Shown here one piece after another: positions 20,759 to 31,074 of a DNA stretch of 40,512 nucleotides (positions within the stretch are counted from its first letter, which is position 1; the number at the start of each line of letters is the position of its first letter). The DNA comes from Gemmatimonadales bacterium. Lineage in GTDB: Bacteria > Gemmatimonadota > Gemmatimonadetes > Gemmatimonadales > GWC2-71-9. The notes under the pieces were generated by a model. That model made no database searches and was not told the DNA's origin. It worked only from the letters and a program-made list of their open reading frames with translations. The stretch spans positions 1 through 40,512 of the forward strand of contig JABFSM010000069.1 of assembly GCA_013140635.1 (NCBI GenBank), read 5' to 3'. The translations under genes and the position numbers were made by a program.

Positions 20759-21060
20759 AAGCGGCTGATATTGAGCGGCGCGGGCCTCTCGCAACCCCCT
20801 GAATCCCATTCGATTCTAGGGGTAGGCGAAAACGACAACGTGCCGAGATTTCAATGACTCCCGAGCATCGGCGCCGGAGTTCTAGGGAACCCCGCCAAGG
20901 GCGGCTAGGTCATCTGCACCCCAGGTCAACTGGACCGCCCCACCCAGAAGAGACGCTTCACCTTTCGTGGCGTCAGATGCCTATGCAAGCCGGAATGGCG
21001 GCAAGCCGTGGATCTATCTCCTCATCCCGCACGACGAGATCACCGCCGCCCCACCGTCCG
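20759..21060 (+). other. Gene-free stretch at the right edge of the metal island
   Basis: No gene is supported in this 302-bp stretch. It holds repeat B and its internal hairpin (20794-20823), then about 170 bp with no recognised feature before the convergent stop of the tyrosine phenol-lyase gene at 21061. Confidence 0.6.
20787..20890 (+). repeat. Flanking repeat B (right copy, imperfect) with internal hairpin
   Basis: This copy matches 9384-9490 in direct orientation (shared blocks GGCGAAAACGAC, TGCCGAGATT, AGCATCGG, GCCGGAGTTCTA). Its 5' part forms an inverted repeat ACCCC-CT-GAATC-CCATTC-GATTC-TA-GGGGT at 20794-20823. Copy A partly keeps this hairpin (GAACC/GGCTC), including one compensating pair. 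It lies about 30 bp beyond the ATPase stop once the IS is removed. Confidence 0.6.
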
Positions 21061-23859
<2,799 letters not shown>

Positions 23860-23863
<4 letters not shown>

Positions 23864-24918
23864 GGGCGGCTCGGCGTGAGGGGGAGGGAGGTCATTCGGC
23901 CGCCCTGGGCGTGATGGGCCGCCACGAGCACCGCGGTGAGCACCGCCAGGCCGATGACCTGGTGGAGGACGGCGACGGTGATCGGCACCCTCAGGAGCAG
24001 GGTTGCGATGCCGAGACCGACCTGCACCAGCACGATCAGCCCCGCCGCCCCGGTCGCCCGGCGGAGCGGCATCGGCACGCCGGGCCTCCGGCCCGCGGCG
24101 GCGAGGGTGAGGAGGAACGCGGCGGTACCGAGAGCCAGAAGGCGATGGTGGAACTGCGCGGCGGCTGGGTTCTCGAAGGCGTTGCGCCAGCCGGTGCCGG
24201 GCAGGAGGTATCCTGGAGGCACGATCCGGCCCCCCATCAGCGGGAAAGTATTGTACACCTTGCCGGCGTCGAGGCCGGCCACGAAGCCGCCCGAGAGCAT
24301 GGTGACGATCGTCAGGCACACCGCCACCATCAACCGGACGCGCAGGGACGGCGGCGCTCCGCTCGGGGCGGGCCGGCGTGGCCCCAACTCCAGCGCCGTC
24401 CACACACAGACGACGTAGATGGCCAGCGCCATGCCGAGATGGGCGGTAAGTCGGTAGGGGCTGACGTCGAGACGGACTTCCAGGCCGCTCTTCACCATGT
24501 ACCAGCCTAACGCCCCCTGCGCCGCCGCGAGCACCGGGAGGAGAAGCAACCGTCGGCGGTGAGCCGGCCGGAGGTCATCTCGGAACAACAAGACGAAATA
24601 GGGCGCCGCCAAGACCAGCCCGACCAGGCGGGCGAGCAGGCGATGCACCCACTCCCACCAGAAGAGGGCCTGAAACCCGCCTAACGTGATTCCACGGTGA
24701 ACCGTCCGCGCTTCGGGAATGGCCAGATAGCGCCGGTACGCGTCATTCCATTCGGCGGCGGAGAGCGGCGGCAGGACCCCCGACACCGGCCGCCACTCGG
24801 TGATGGAGAGTCCGCTCTCGGTGAGCCGGGTAATGCCCCCGATCGCCACGGCGAGGACCACCGCGGCCGCCGAAGCCACCAACCAGCGCCGTACCCGGTC
24901 ATCCGAAGGAGCGCTCAT
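23860..24918 (-). CDS. ctaA: Heme A synthase (COX15/CtaA family)
   Basis: This 352-residue protein has about eight membrane helices and the COX15/CtaA motifs GGITRLTESGLSITEW near the N-terminus and FWWEWVHRLLARLVG with a heme-ligand His. Later histidines occur in RLTAHLGMALAIYVVC, FHHRLLALGTAAF and LHQVIGLAVL. It oxidises the C8 methyl of heme O to the formyl of heme A for heme-copper enzymes. Its length and motifs fit the larger COX15-like group. It overlaps both neighbours by 4 bp. Its location opposite the heme-copper operon suggests it supplies that enzyme. No heme O synthase (ctaB) gene is in the window. Confidence 0.92.
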
Positions 24919-25544
24919 GGCCGCCGCGATTCGGTGCGCAGTTCGAGGAGCCGCCGTTCGGCGTTGAACGTGACGAGTACCACCCGTCCGGGGGCGAACG
25001 TCAGGGCCGTGTCGAGCACCAAGGTGGCCGGGATGGCGGCACGCGTCCGTCGTGCCCTCTCCACGGCCTCCCGCTGGGCGCGCCCGGCGTAGAGACCGGT
25101 GTCTGCTTCGGGCACCGCTACGCCGGACAGAGCGACCGTACCAGTATCCGCCGATTCCCGACGGGTCAGGGCGACTTTGAACCGATGCGGCCCGGGAGAA
25201 ACGGCGTAGTCCTTGAGCAGGTAGAGCGGCCGATCGTGCCGGAGGCCCGCGCCGCGGATCACCGTCTCCCCGATGGCACGGTCGTCGACCTCCACGCGAA
25301 GCGCGTAGGTGGCGAACCCTCCCTCACACTCCACCCGCTGGCGCATGTGCTCTCCGCGGCGGGCTTGTTCTTCGGCGGAGAGCTGCCGGCACACCTCGAT
25401 CCGCTCGGGGCGGGCGCTCCACGACAAGCGCAGCCGCGCCGCGTCCTCTCCGTGAGAGGCAAGCGGGGCCCCGGACGCGTACGCCAGGAGTGCCAGCCCC
25501 GCCGCGCTGGCGATCCCGGCGGCGAAGATCCGGGCCGGGCTCAC
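24915..25544 (-). CDS. Uncharacterised membrane-anchored protein of the respiratory operon
   Basis: The start is set at GTG 25544, overlapping the upstream stop (GTGA), rather than the track's 25577. The 209-residue product has one N-terminal hydrophobic segment (ARIFAAGIASAAGLALLAYASG), either a signal anchor or a cleaved signal. A soluble part follows, probably beta-rich (ATYALRVEVDDRAIGETVIRG, PHRFKVALTRRESADTGTVALSGVAV). Two cysteines lie in the first third (IEVCRQL and RVECEGG) and could form a disulfide. I do not recognise a family. Four-base overlaps on both sides place it tightly between the cytochrome b fusion and ctaA, so a role in assembling or serving the heme-copper complex is plausible but inferred. 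Confidence 0.75.
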   Translation of the reverse strand: MSPARIFAAGIASAAGLALLAYASGAPLASHGEDAARLRLSWSARPERIEVCRQLSAEEQARRGEHMRQRVECEGGFATYALRVEVDDRAIGETVIRGAGLRHDRPLYLLKDYAVSPGPHRFKVALTRRESADTGTVALSGVAVPEADTGLYAGRAQREAVERARRTRAAIPATLVLDTALTFAPGRVVLVTFNAERRLLELRTESRRP

Positions 25545-27106
25545 TTGGCGGCCTCCTCGAGAGGGACCGGCTCGCACACGGCCTCGATAACGGTGTCCCG
25601 CTCGGGCGCGGGGGCACCAAGCGCGGCGAGTGCTCGGGTGAATTGCTCAAATGCGGCCATCGTTCCGACAAGATCTCCCGGCGCCAGGGTTGCGGTGCGC
25701 ACTCGGCGCCGGTCCACCCGGGGCTGTAACTCCGCCTCCCGGTCGTTGAAGAGACGCTCATGGAGCCACTTGGGTCCTTCGCGGCCGACGCAATCGCGCG
25801 GCGGGCATCCGCAGACGATAACGCCGGGCGCTCCGTTCCGGATGAACAGCTCGACCACCGAGGAATGCAGGTTACCCACGCAGGGGACCTGGTGGATGTG
25901 AGCTCCGCGGCTCCGCAATGCGGAGAGATGAGCCAGGGGCGCCTGGGCGCAACACACCGCGATGGGGGGAGCGGCACCGCCCCCGGCGAGGGTGAGCAGA
26001 GCGACCTCCCGCAGCTCGGTCAGTTGGTCCCGCCCGCTCCGAGTCGGCGGGCCGACCCCCATCGGCGCGCAGGAACCGGCGCAAATGCCGCAGCTCACGC
26101 AGCGGGAGGCATTCACTTGCGCCACGAGGGTGGGACGGTCGTCGTCTCGCGCCACCATCGTGATCGCTTCCCAGGGACAATCCTGCGGGCACTGGTTACA
26201 GCCGGTGCAGAGACGGGTGTCCACGATGCTGGAGGCCCAGCTTCCTTCCCGGGGGCGGCGGGTTAGGCGCGGCACCAGCAATCCGAGTAGCGCTCCGGCG
26301 AGCACGCCGCTCCATGCGAGGCCCGCGGGCAACCGCTCCGAGACGGGCAGCCACCACGCCACGACGAGATCGATCGGTGTGGATGGAGAGAGCCGCAGCG
26401 GATCGGCGGCGGGGCCGAGCGGGGCGGGGATCAGGACCGAGGCGACCGTCAGGGCGCCAATGATCCCCCACATCAGCCGCCGGGGCGGGAGCAGCACCGG
26501 ACGGGCCAGCCGGGAGACGTGAAGCCAAAGCCCGGCGCCCAACCCGAGCGGGAGAGCGATATGCACGAAGAGGTTGACGAAGAAGAAGGCGTTCGGCACC
26601 GGGCCGTCGCCGGCGAAGATTCGGCTGAGCGGTTCGGAGAAGATCGGCAGCACGTCGAGGAGCCGGCCTCCCTCGAGTGCGAGGCGCTCACCGAACGTGT
26701 CCCAGGCCATGACGAATCCGGTCCAGGCGCACACCAGGCCGGCCCCGAGCAGAAAGAGGCCCGACACCCAGGCAAGGGTGCGGGGGCCCCAGCTCCGATC
26801 CTGGGTGAACATGCGGACGGCGTGGAGGCCCGCGGCGATGACGAAGAGATCGGAAGCGTAGCGATGAAGGGTCCGCATCCAGGCGCCGAGCCACGGGTCG
26901 GCGGCGAGACGCGCCACCGAGGCGGCCGGGGAGCCAACCCGATAGACCAGAACGAGATAGAGCCCCGTGCCGAGCAGCACCAGGAGCATGGCCACGGCCA
27001 CGGTGCCGGTCTGGTGCAGGGGGTTCTGCTGCCACCCGTAGAGCCTCGTGAAGACGGCATCGAGACCGGTGAGGAGCCGGCGGAACGGGCGCGCGAGGAA
27101 ACGCAT
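25541..27106 (-). CDS. Cytochrome b / 2x[4Fe-4S] ferredoxin / MvhD-like fusion protein
   Basis: This 521-residue protein joins three parts. Residues 1-200 are a cytochrome b N-terminal domain with four helices and two His pairs spaced 14 apart (H81/H95 and H182/H196), as needed for two b hemes. Two further hydrophobic segments follow. Residues 298-350 carry two [4Fe-4S] clusters (C300-x2-C-x2-C-x3-C310 and C336-x2-C-x2-C-x3-C346). Residues about 380-475 resemble the MvhD/FlpD iron-sulfur subunit, with Cys at 385, 386, 409, 432, 434 and 439. It looks like a membrane electron conduit between a quinone pool and a soluble Fe-S donor or acceptor. It heads the minus-strand operon and is divergent from the Rrf2 gene. 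Confidence 0.87.
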   Translation of the reverse strand: MRFLARPFRRLLTGLDAVFTRLYGWQQNPLHQTGTVAVAMLLVLLGTGLYLVLVYRVGSPAASVARLAADPWLGAWMRTLHRYASDLFVIAAGLHAVRMFTQDRSWGPRTLAWVSGLFLLGAGLVCAWTGFVMAWDTFGERLALEGGRLLDVLPIFSEPLSRIFAGDGPVPNAFFFVNLFVHIALPLGLGAGLWLHVSRLARPVLLPPRRLMWGIIGALTVASVLIPAPLGPAADPLRLSPSTPIDLVVAWWLPVSERLPAGLAWSGVLAGALLGLLVPRLTRRPREGSWASSIVDTRLCTGCNQCPQDCPWEAITMVARDDDRPTLVAQVNASRCVSCGICAGSCAPMGVGPPTRSGRDQLTELREVALLTLAGGGAAPPIAVCCAQAPLAHLSALRSRGAHIHQVPCVGNLHSSVVELFIRNGAPGVIVCGCPPRDCVGREGPKWLHERLFNDREAELQPRVDRRRVRTATLAPGDLVGTMAAFEQFTRALAALGAPAPERDTVIEAVCEPVPLEEAAK

Positions 27107-27126
27107 ATTGACGTTGGCCTCAGTTT

Positions 27127-27142
27127 ATCATATGATCATGAT
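27127..27142. promoter_or_regulatory. Candidate Rrf2 operator (overlapping palindromes)
   Basis: ATCATATGATCATGAT contains three overlapping perfect palindromes: ATCATATGAT, ATGATCAT and ATCATGAT. The outer ATCAT and ATGAT arms form a dyad. It lies in the 69-bp gap between the divergent cytochrome b fusion and Rrf2 genes and is strikingly AT-rich for this genome. It could let the Rrf2 protein control both directions. Confidence 0.5.
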
Positions 27143-27175
27143 GTTAGCAAGATTTCTCCATCCGGTCCTTCACAC

Positions 27176-27595
27176 ATGTGGCTCAACAGTACCGCCCAGA
27201 GCGCAGTCCGCGCCGTGCTATACATCGCCGAGCATGCGGCCGACGGCCCCGTGCGGGTGGATGACATCGCGGCGGCGCTCCGCACTCCACGGAACTATCT
27301 CTCGAAGACTTTACACATCCTGGCTCGAGCCGGTGTCTTGCGCTCGGCGCGGGGGCCGAAGGGTGGATTTCAGTTGGCCGATCCCCCTGACCGCCTGGCC
27401 CTGTCCCGCGTGGTGGGCCCGTTCGAGCCCGCCGGTGAACGACGCTGCCTGGTCGGACGGGCCAACTGCGGTGACACGCATCCGTGCCAGGCCCACCACC
27501 GCTGGTCCCGCGTAGCGGCGTCGGTTGAGAACTTCTTCCGGCAGACGATGGTCGCGGACCTTCTCAAACAGGATACTCGAAACCACGCTGCCTGA
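27176..27595 (+). CDS. Rrf2-family transcriptional regulator with three candidate Fe-S cysteines
   Basis: The start is ATG 27176; the longer track ORF is antisense to the cytochrome b gene. The 139-residue protein has the Rrf2 winged helix (STAQSAVRAVLYIAEHAADG, VDDIAAALRTPRNYLSKTLHILARAGVLRSARGPKGGFQLA). Its C-terminal half has C91, C98 and C104, nearly the same positions as the cluster ligands of IscR (C92, C98, C104); the spacing is Cx6Cx5C. Family members with such cysteines sense Fe-S status, redox or nitric oxide (IscR, NsrR). It probably controls both divergent operons. Confidence 0.9.
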   Translation: MWLNSTAQSAVRAVLYIAEHAADGPVRVDDIAAALRTPRNYLSKTLHILARAGVLRSARGPKGGFQLADPPDRLALSRVVGPFEPAGERRCLVGRANCGDTHPCQAHHRWSRVAASVENFFRQTMVADLLKQDTRNHAA

Positions 27596-27629
27596 GCGAT
27601 CCCGTTCGACCATCGAAAGGAGGATCTGC

Positions 27630-27803
27630 ATGTCGCCCACGCCCAGTCCCCCAGAGGAGCCCGTGGAGCGCCCGCCCCTCGGACAGCGGCTCTTCGACAA
27701 TGTCTTTCTGCTGCTCGTTGTCGGCATGCTCATCATGTTCGTGGTGTACACCGGCTGGGGGGTGTGGGAAATCCTCTCGATGCCGAAGGCCACCCTTCCC
27801 TGA
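27630..27803 (+). CDS. Small single-helix subunit of heme-copper oxidoreductase
   Basis: The start at 27630 follows a strong Shine-Dalgarno (AAAGGAGG); the track's earlier start is a shadow. The 57-residue protein has a Pro-rich N-terminal tail (SPTPSPPEEPVERPPLGQ) and one membrane helix (NVFLLLVVGMLIMFVVYTGWGVWEIL). Its position directly before subunit II is like the small helix subunit (IIa) of ba3-type oxidases. Identification is by size, topology and context, since such peptides have little conserved sequence. Confidence 0.75.
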   Translation: MSPTPSPPEEPVERPPLGQRLFDNVFLLLVVGMLIMFVVYTGWGVWEILSMPKATLP

Positions 27804-27812
27804 GAGGTCGTG

Positions 27813-28418
27813 ATGCTGACCAAGGTTCATACCGGACTCGATCCGGTACCGGGCATCTGGTGGAGGCCGGCGCACAAGGCGGAGAAGATCTGGGTCGCCA
27901 TCGCCTTCGGCTGGTGCATGGTGCTCTTCGCGATGATGCCGTTATGGCACTACCGGGGCGGGCAGAATCCCTCGGGTGTCCGGCGCCGGGTGGTGCCCAG
28001 CGCGTACTATGCCCGCACGTTGGCGTTCGCCAAGCAGTACAAGGTCGGCGAGGACCAGGGGATACCGATCGTCGAGCCTCCTCCGGGAGCCGAGGTGTAC
28101 CTCGTCGGCCTGACGTTCCAGTGGTACCCGATTCTCAAGCTCCAGCGCGGGAAGGAGTACATGCTCCATCTGTCCTCGCTGGACGTGAATCACGGTTTCT
28201 CCCTCTTCCCCGTCAACGTCAATTTCCAGGTTGTGCCGGGCTACGACTACGGGCTGCGGGTCACGCCGACCGCCTCGGGCGACTTCCGCATCATCTGCAA
28301 TGAGTTCTGCGGTATCGGCCATCACGCCATGGTCGGCCGGGTCATTGTCGTGGACGAGGCCGGCCAGCCAGTGGCCGACAACGCTAGGGCACGGATCCGT
28401 TCGGGAGGTGCCCCATGA
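27813..28418 (+). CDS. Subunit II (CuA) of heme-copper oxidoreductase
   Basis: I choose ATG 27813 over the track's GTG 27810 because GAGAGG then has better spacing (201 aa). One N-terminal membrane helix (IWVAIAFGWCMVLFAMMPLWH) anchors a periplasmic cupredoxin domain. The binuclear CuA ligands are complete: H127, C162, E164, C166, H170 and M173 (CNEFCGIGHHAM). It would accept electrons from a cytochrome c or blue-copper protein and pass them to subunit I. There is no fused cytochrome c. It overlaps subunit I by 4 bp. A CuA site in a putative NO reductase differs from the classical heme-c NorC. Confidence 0.92.
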   Translation: MLTKVHTGLDPVPGIWWRPAHKAEKIWVAIAFGWCMVLFAMMPLWHYRGGQNPSGVRRRVVPSAYYARTLAFAKQYKVGEDQGIPIVEPPPGAEVYLVGLTFQWYPILKLQRGKEYMLHLSSLDVNHGFSLFPVNVNFQVVPGYDYGLRVTPTASGDFRIICNEFCGIGHHAMVGRVIVVDEAGQPVADNARARIRSGGAP

Positions 28419-30160
28419 CCGCGCCCCCGGCGGCTTCATTCCGGATCTGCCCCGCGACCGGCCGCACGATCCACCTGCAGGCCGAGCGGCTCATCAAGGC
28501 GAACGCGGTGGTGGCGATCGTGTCCCTGCTGGTGGGTGCCATCGCGGCGCTGCTCCTCGTACTGACGCGATGGCAGGCGGTGCACCTCCTCCCGGCCGTG
28601 TGGTACTACCGGCTGCTCGGGGTGCACGGCATGAACATGCTGATCTTCTTCATCATCTACTTCGAGATGGCGGTGCTCTGGTTCGCTAGCACCGTACTGC
28701 TCAACGCGCGGCCGGCGGCGCCGAAGCTTGGCTGGGTCAACTTCGGGCTCATGCTGGCGGGATCGCTCATCGTCGAGTGGGCGCAATGGAGCGGCCACGC
28801 CGACGTGCTCTTCACCTCCTATCCGCCGCTTAAGGCGCATCCGCTGTTCTACCTGGGCGTCATCCTCTTCGCGGTGGGGGCCCTGCTGGTGGTCTGCCAG
28901 TTCTTTGCCACGCTGGTGATCGCCAAACGGGAGAAGACCTATGCCGGCTCGATGCCGCTGGTGGTGTACGGCGCCGTCACGGCGGCCATCATTGCGGTGA
29001 TCACCCTGGTGCACGGTGCCCTGATCTACGTTCCGACCTTCCTCTGGTCGATCGGGCTGATCCCTACGGTCGACCCGCAGTTCTACCGCTTGATCTGGTG
29101 GGCCTTGGGCCATTCGTCCCAGCAGATCAACGTCGCCGCGATGGTGGCCATCTGGTACATGCTGGGCGGCCTGACCATCGGCGCGGTCGTGCTGAACGAA
29201 AAGGTCAGCCGTTCGGCCTTCGTGCTCTACATCCTGTTCATCTCGATGGCCTCGGCCCACCACCTGCTGGTGGATCCCGGATTCAGCTCCGCCTGGAAGA
29301 TCGTGAACACCTCCTACTTCATGTACATGGCGGTGCTCGCCTCCATGGTCCATGGCTTTACCGTGCCCGCGGGCATGGAGTTGGGCATGCGGCTGCGCGG
29401 ATTCACCGATGGGCTCTTCGGTTGGCTCCGCCGCGCTCCGTGGGGAGACCCGGGATTCTCTTCGCTGGTGCTGTCGGTCATCGTCTTCGGATTCGTGGGC
29501 GGGATCACCGGGGTGACGCTCGGGACCGAGCAGATCAACATCATCGCCCACAACACGCTGCGCATCCCCGGCCACTTCCACTCGACGGTGGTGAGCGGCA
29601 CGGCGCTCGCTTTCATGGGCGCCACGTATTACCTGCTGCCGCTGATCTTCCGGCGCAAGGTCGCCTTCTGGGGGCTCGCCCGGCTTCAGCCCTATCTGTT
29701 TGCCGGCGGCCTGCTTCTCCTGGTGATGGGGATGACCTTTGCCGGCAGCTTCGGCGTGCCGCGGCGCCATTGGGATATTTCGTTCTCGCAGGCGCCGTTC
29801 GACGTCCAGTTCAATCCGGCGGTGGATCTCTTCCTTGCCGTGATGGGAATCGGCGGGATCATCGCCGTGATCGGCGCCCTGTCGTTCATCCTCATCGCGG
29901 TGAAGTCGGTGTTCTTCGGCGAGGCGGTAACCGCAATTCCCCAGGGCGCTGAGATCGCGGGAATCCCGCAGGGGCTGACCCATCCGCCGGTCCACGCCCC
30001 CAACGTCGACGAGATCAACGAGTCGCTGCATGCGCCCGGGCGCGGCATCGCGGGCGCCACGCCCGGTACCCTGGTGCTGGTGGGCGTGTTCCTCGTGGCG
30101 TTCATGCTCTACTACTTCACCAACTGGAAGCTGCTCAGCTTCCTGTGGAAGATCGGATGA
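28415..30160 (+). CDS. Subunit I of B-type heme-copper oxidoreductase lacking the active-site Tyr; candidate NO reductase
   Basis: This 581-residue protein has about 13-14 helices and aligns with ba3-type subunit I. Metal ligands are present: the heme His in LLGVHGMNM, CuB ligands H233, H282 and H283 (SAHHLLVDPG), and heme ligands H387 and H389 (RIPGHFHSTV). In oxygen reductases of this type the CuB His is followed four residues later by the cross-linked Tyr (GHPxVY). Here the segment reads GHSSQQIN, so position 237 is Gln. Loss of this Tyr is a feature of NO-reducing members of the superfamily, including recently described CuA-containing groups such as eNOR. Substrate is therefore probably NO, not O2; this is inference from one residue plus context. 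Confidence 0.9.
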   Translation: MTAPPAASFRICPATGRTIHLQAERLIKANAVVAIVSLLVGAIAALLLVLTRWQAVHLLPAVWYYRLLGVHGMNMLIFFIIYFEMAVLWFASTVLLNARPAAPKLGWVNFGLMLAGSLIVEWAQWSGHADVLFTSYPPLKAHPLFYLGVILFAVGALLVVCQFFATLVIAKREKTYAGSMPLVVYGAVTAAIIAVITLVHGALIYVPTFLWSIGLIPTVDPQFYRLIWWALGHSSQQINVAAMVAIWYMLGGLTIGAVVLNEKVSRSAFVLYILFISMASAHHLLVDPGFSSAWKIVNTSYFMYMAVLASMVHGFTVPAGMELGMRLRGFTDGLFGWLRRAPWGDPGFSSLVLSVIVFGFVGGITGVTLGTEQINIIAHNTLRIPGHFHSTVVSGTALAFMGATYYLLPLIFRRKVAFWGLARLQPYLFAGGLLLLVMGMTFAGSFGVPRRHWDISFSQAPFDVQFNPAVDLFLAVMGIGGIIAVIGALSFILIAVKSVFFGEAVTAIPQGAEIAGIPQGLTHPPVHAPNVDEINESLHAPGRGIAGATPGTLVLVGVFLVAFMLYYFTNWKLLSFLWKIG

Positions 30161-31074
30161 TGGTGCCGCGCGCCGCCCGGCCCGGCGCGGCATCCTTCAC
30201 GCTGCTGCTGATTCTCTTGATTACGGCAGCGTGGTGGGCGCTCGCGCTCTGGCCGGCCGGGGCGGTCGAGCCGGTGTGGTTGCTGCGCACTCGGGCGGCG
30301 TGCTTCGGGTCGGCGCCCGGGGGGTTGCCCGATACCGGAGGGTGGATTCTGCTGATCGGGGAACCGATAGGAATGGTGGGCGCGCTCCTCGCGGTCTGGG
30401 GCGGTGCGCTGCGCGCCGATCTCCAGTGGATGCGCGCCGACCGCCGGTGGGGTCCGGTGATGGTAGTGATCGTGATGGGAGTGCTCGTCGGCCTGGTGGC
30501 CGCTGGGCGGCGGGTGGCGTTCGCCACCGGGCTCGGAGCGGCGCCGCCGCCGCCGGCTCCCGGAACCCCCACCCGGGTGAATGTCGACGCCTCCAGCTTC
30601 GTCCTGATCGACCAGCGGGGCCGGCGCACCTCGCTCGCGGAGCATCGGGATCGGCCGGCGCTCCTCACCTTCGCGTTCGGCCATTGCACGACGGTCTGTC
30701 CCACGATCGTGCGCGACGTGCGGGCCGCACGTGCGAGGGCCGGCCGACCGGATGTGCCACTTCTCATCGTCTCCCTGGATCCGTGGCGGGACACGCCGGC
30801 GCGCCTCGCCTCGCTCGCGGCGGCGTGGGAGCTCGGTCCCGAGGACCGGGTGCTTTCGGGGGGTATTGAAGAGGTGGAGCGGACGCTCGATGCGCTGGGA
30901 ATCGAGCGCCGCCGCAACGACACGACCGGAGACATCGATCACACTGGCACGGTGATGGTCGTGGACCAACGCGGGCACATTCTCTGGAGACTCGACGGCG
31001 GGTGGGGCCGGGTGAAGGAGTTGCTGGAGGTCATGCCCGCGTCGGGCGAGGGCGACGGGGGCCCCGGTCTATGA
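30157..31074 (+). CDS. SCO1/SenC-type copper chaperone with extra membrane domain
   Basis: The start is taken at ATG 30157, overlapping the subunit I stop (305 aa). The first 130 residues contain about three hydrophobic segments, more than the single anchor of most SCO proteins. The C-terminal thioredoxin-like domain has the copper-binding Cys pair C177 and C181 in FGHCTTVCPT and the distal His H262 in DIDHTGTVMVVD. It would deliver copper to the CuA site of subunit II in the periplasm. Overlaps with both neighbours show it is part of the operon. Confidence 0.88.
   Translation: MMVPRAARPGAASFTLLLILLITAAWWALALWPAGAVEPVWLLRTRAACFGSAPGGLPDTGGWILLIGEPIGMVGALLAVWGGALRADLQWMRADRRWGPVMVVIVMGVLVGLVAAGRRVAFATGLGAAPPPPAPGTPTRVNVDASSFVLIDQRGRRTSLAEHRDRPALLTFAFGHCTTVCPTIVRDVRAARARAGRPDVPLLIVSLDPWRDTPARLASLAAAWELGPEDRVLSGGIEEVERTLDALGIERRRNDTTGDIDHTGTVMVVDQRGHILWRLDGGWGRVKELLEVMPASGEGDGGPGL

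Noticed and set aside
26519-27595. 358-residue plus-strand ORF
   Set aside because: The first 219 codons lie antisense to the cytochrome b fusion; only the Rrf2 part from 27176 is real.
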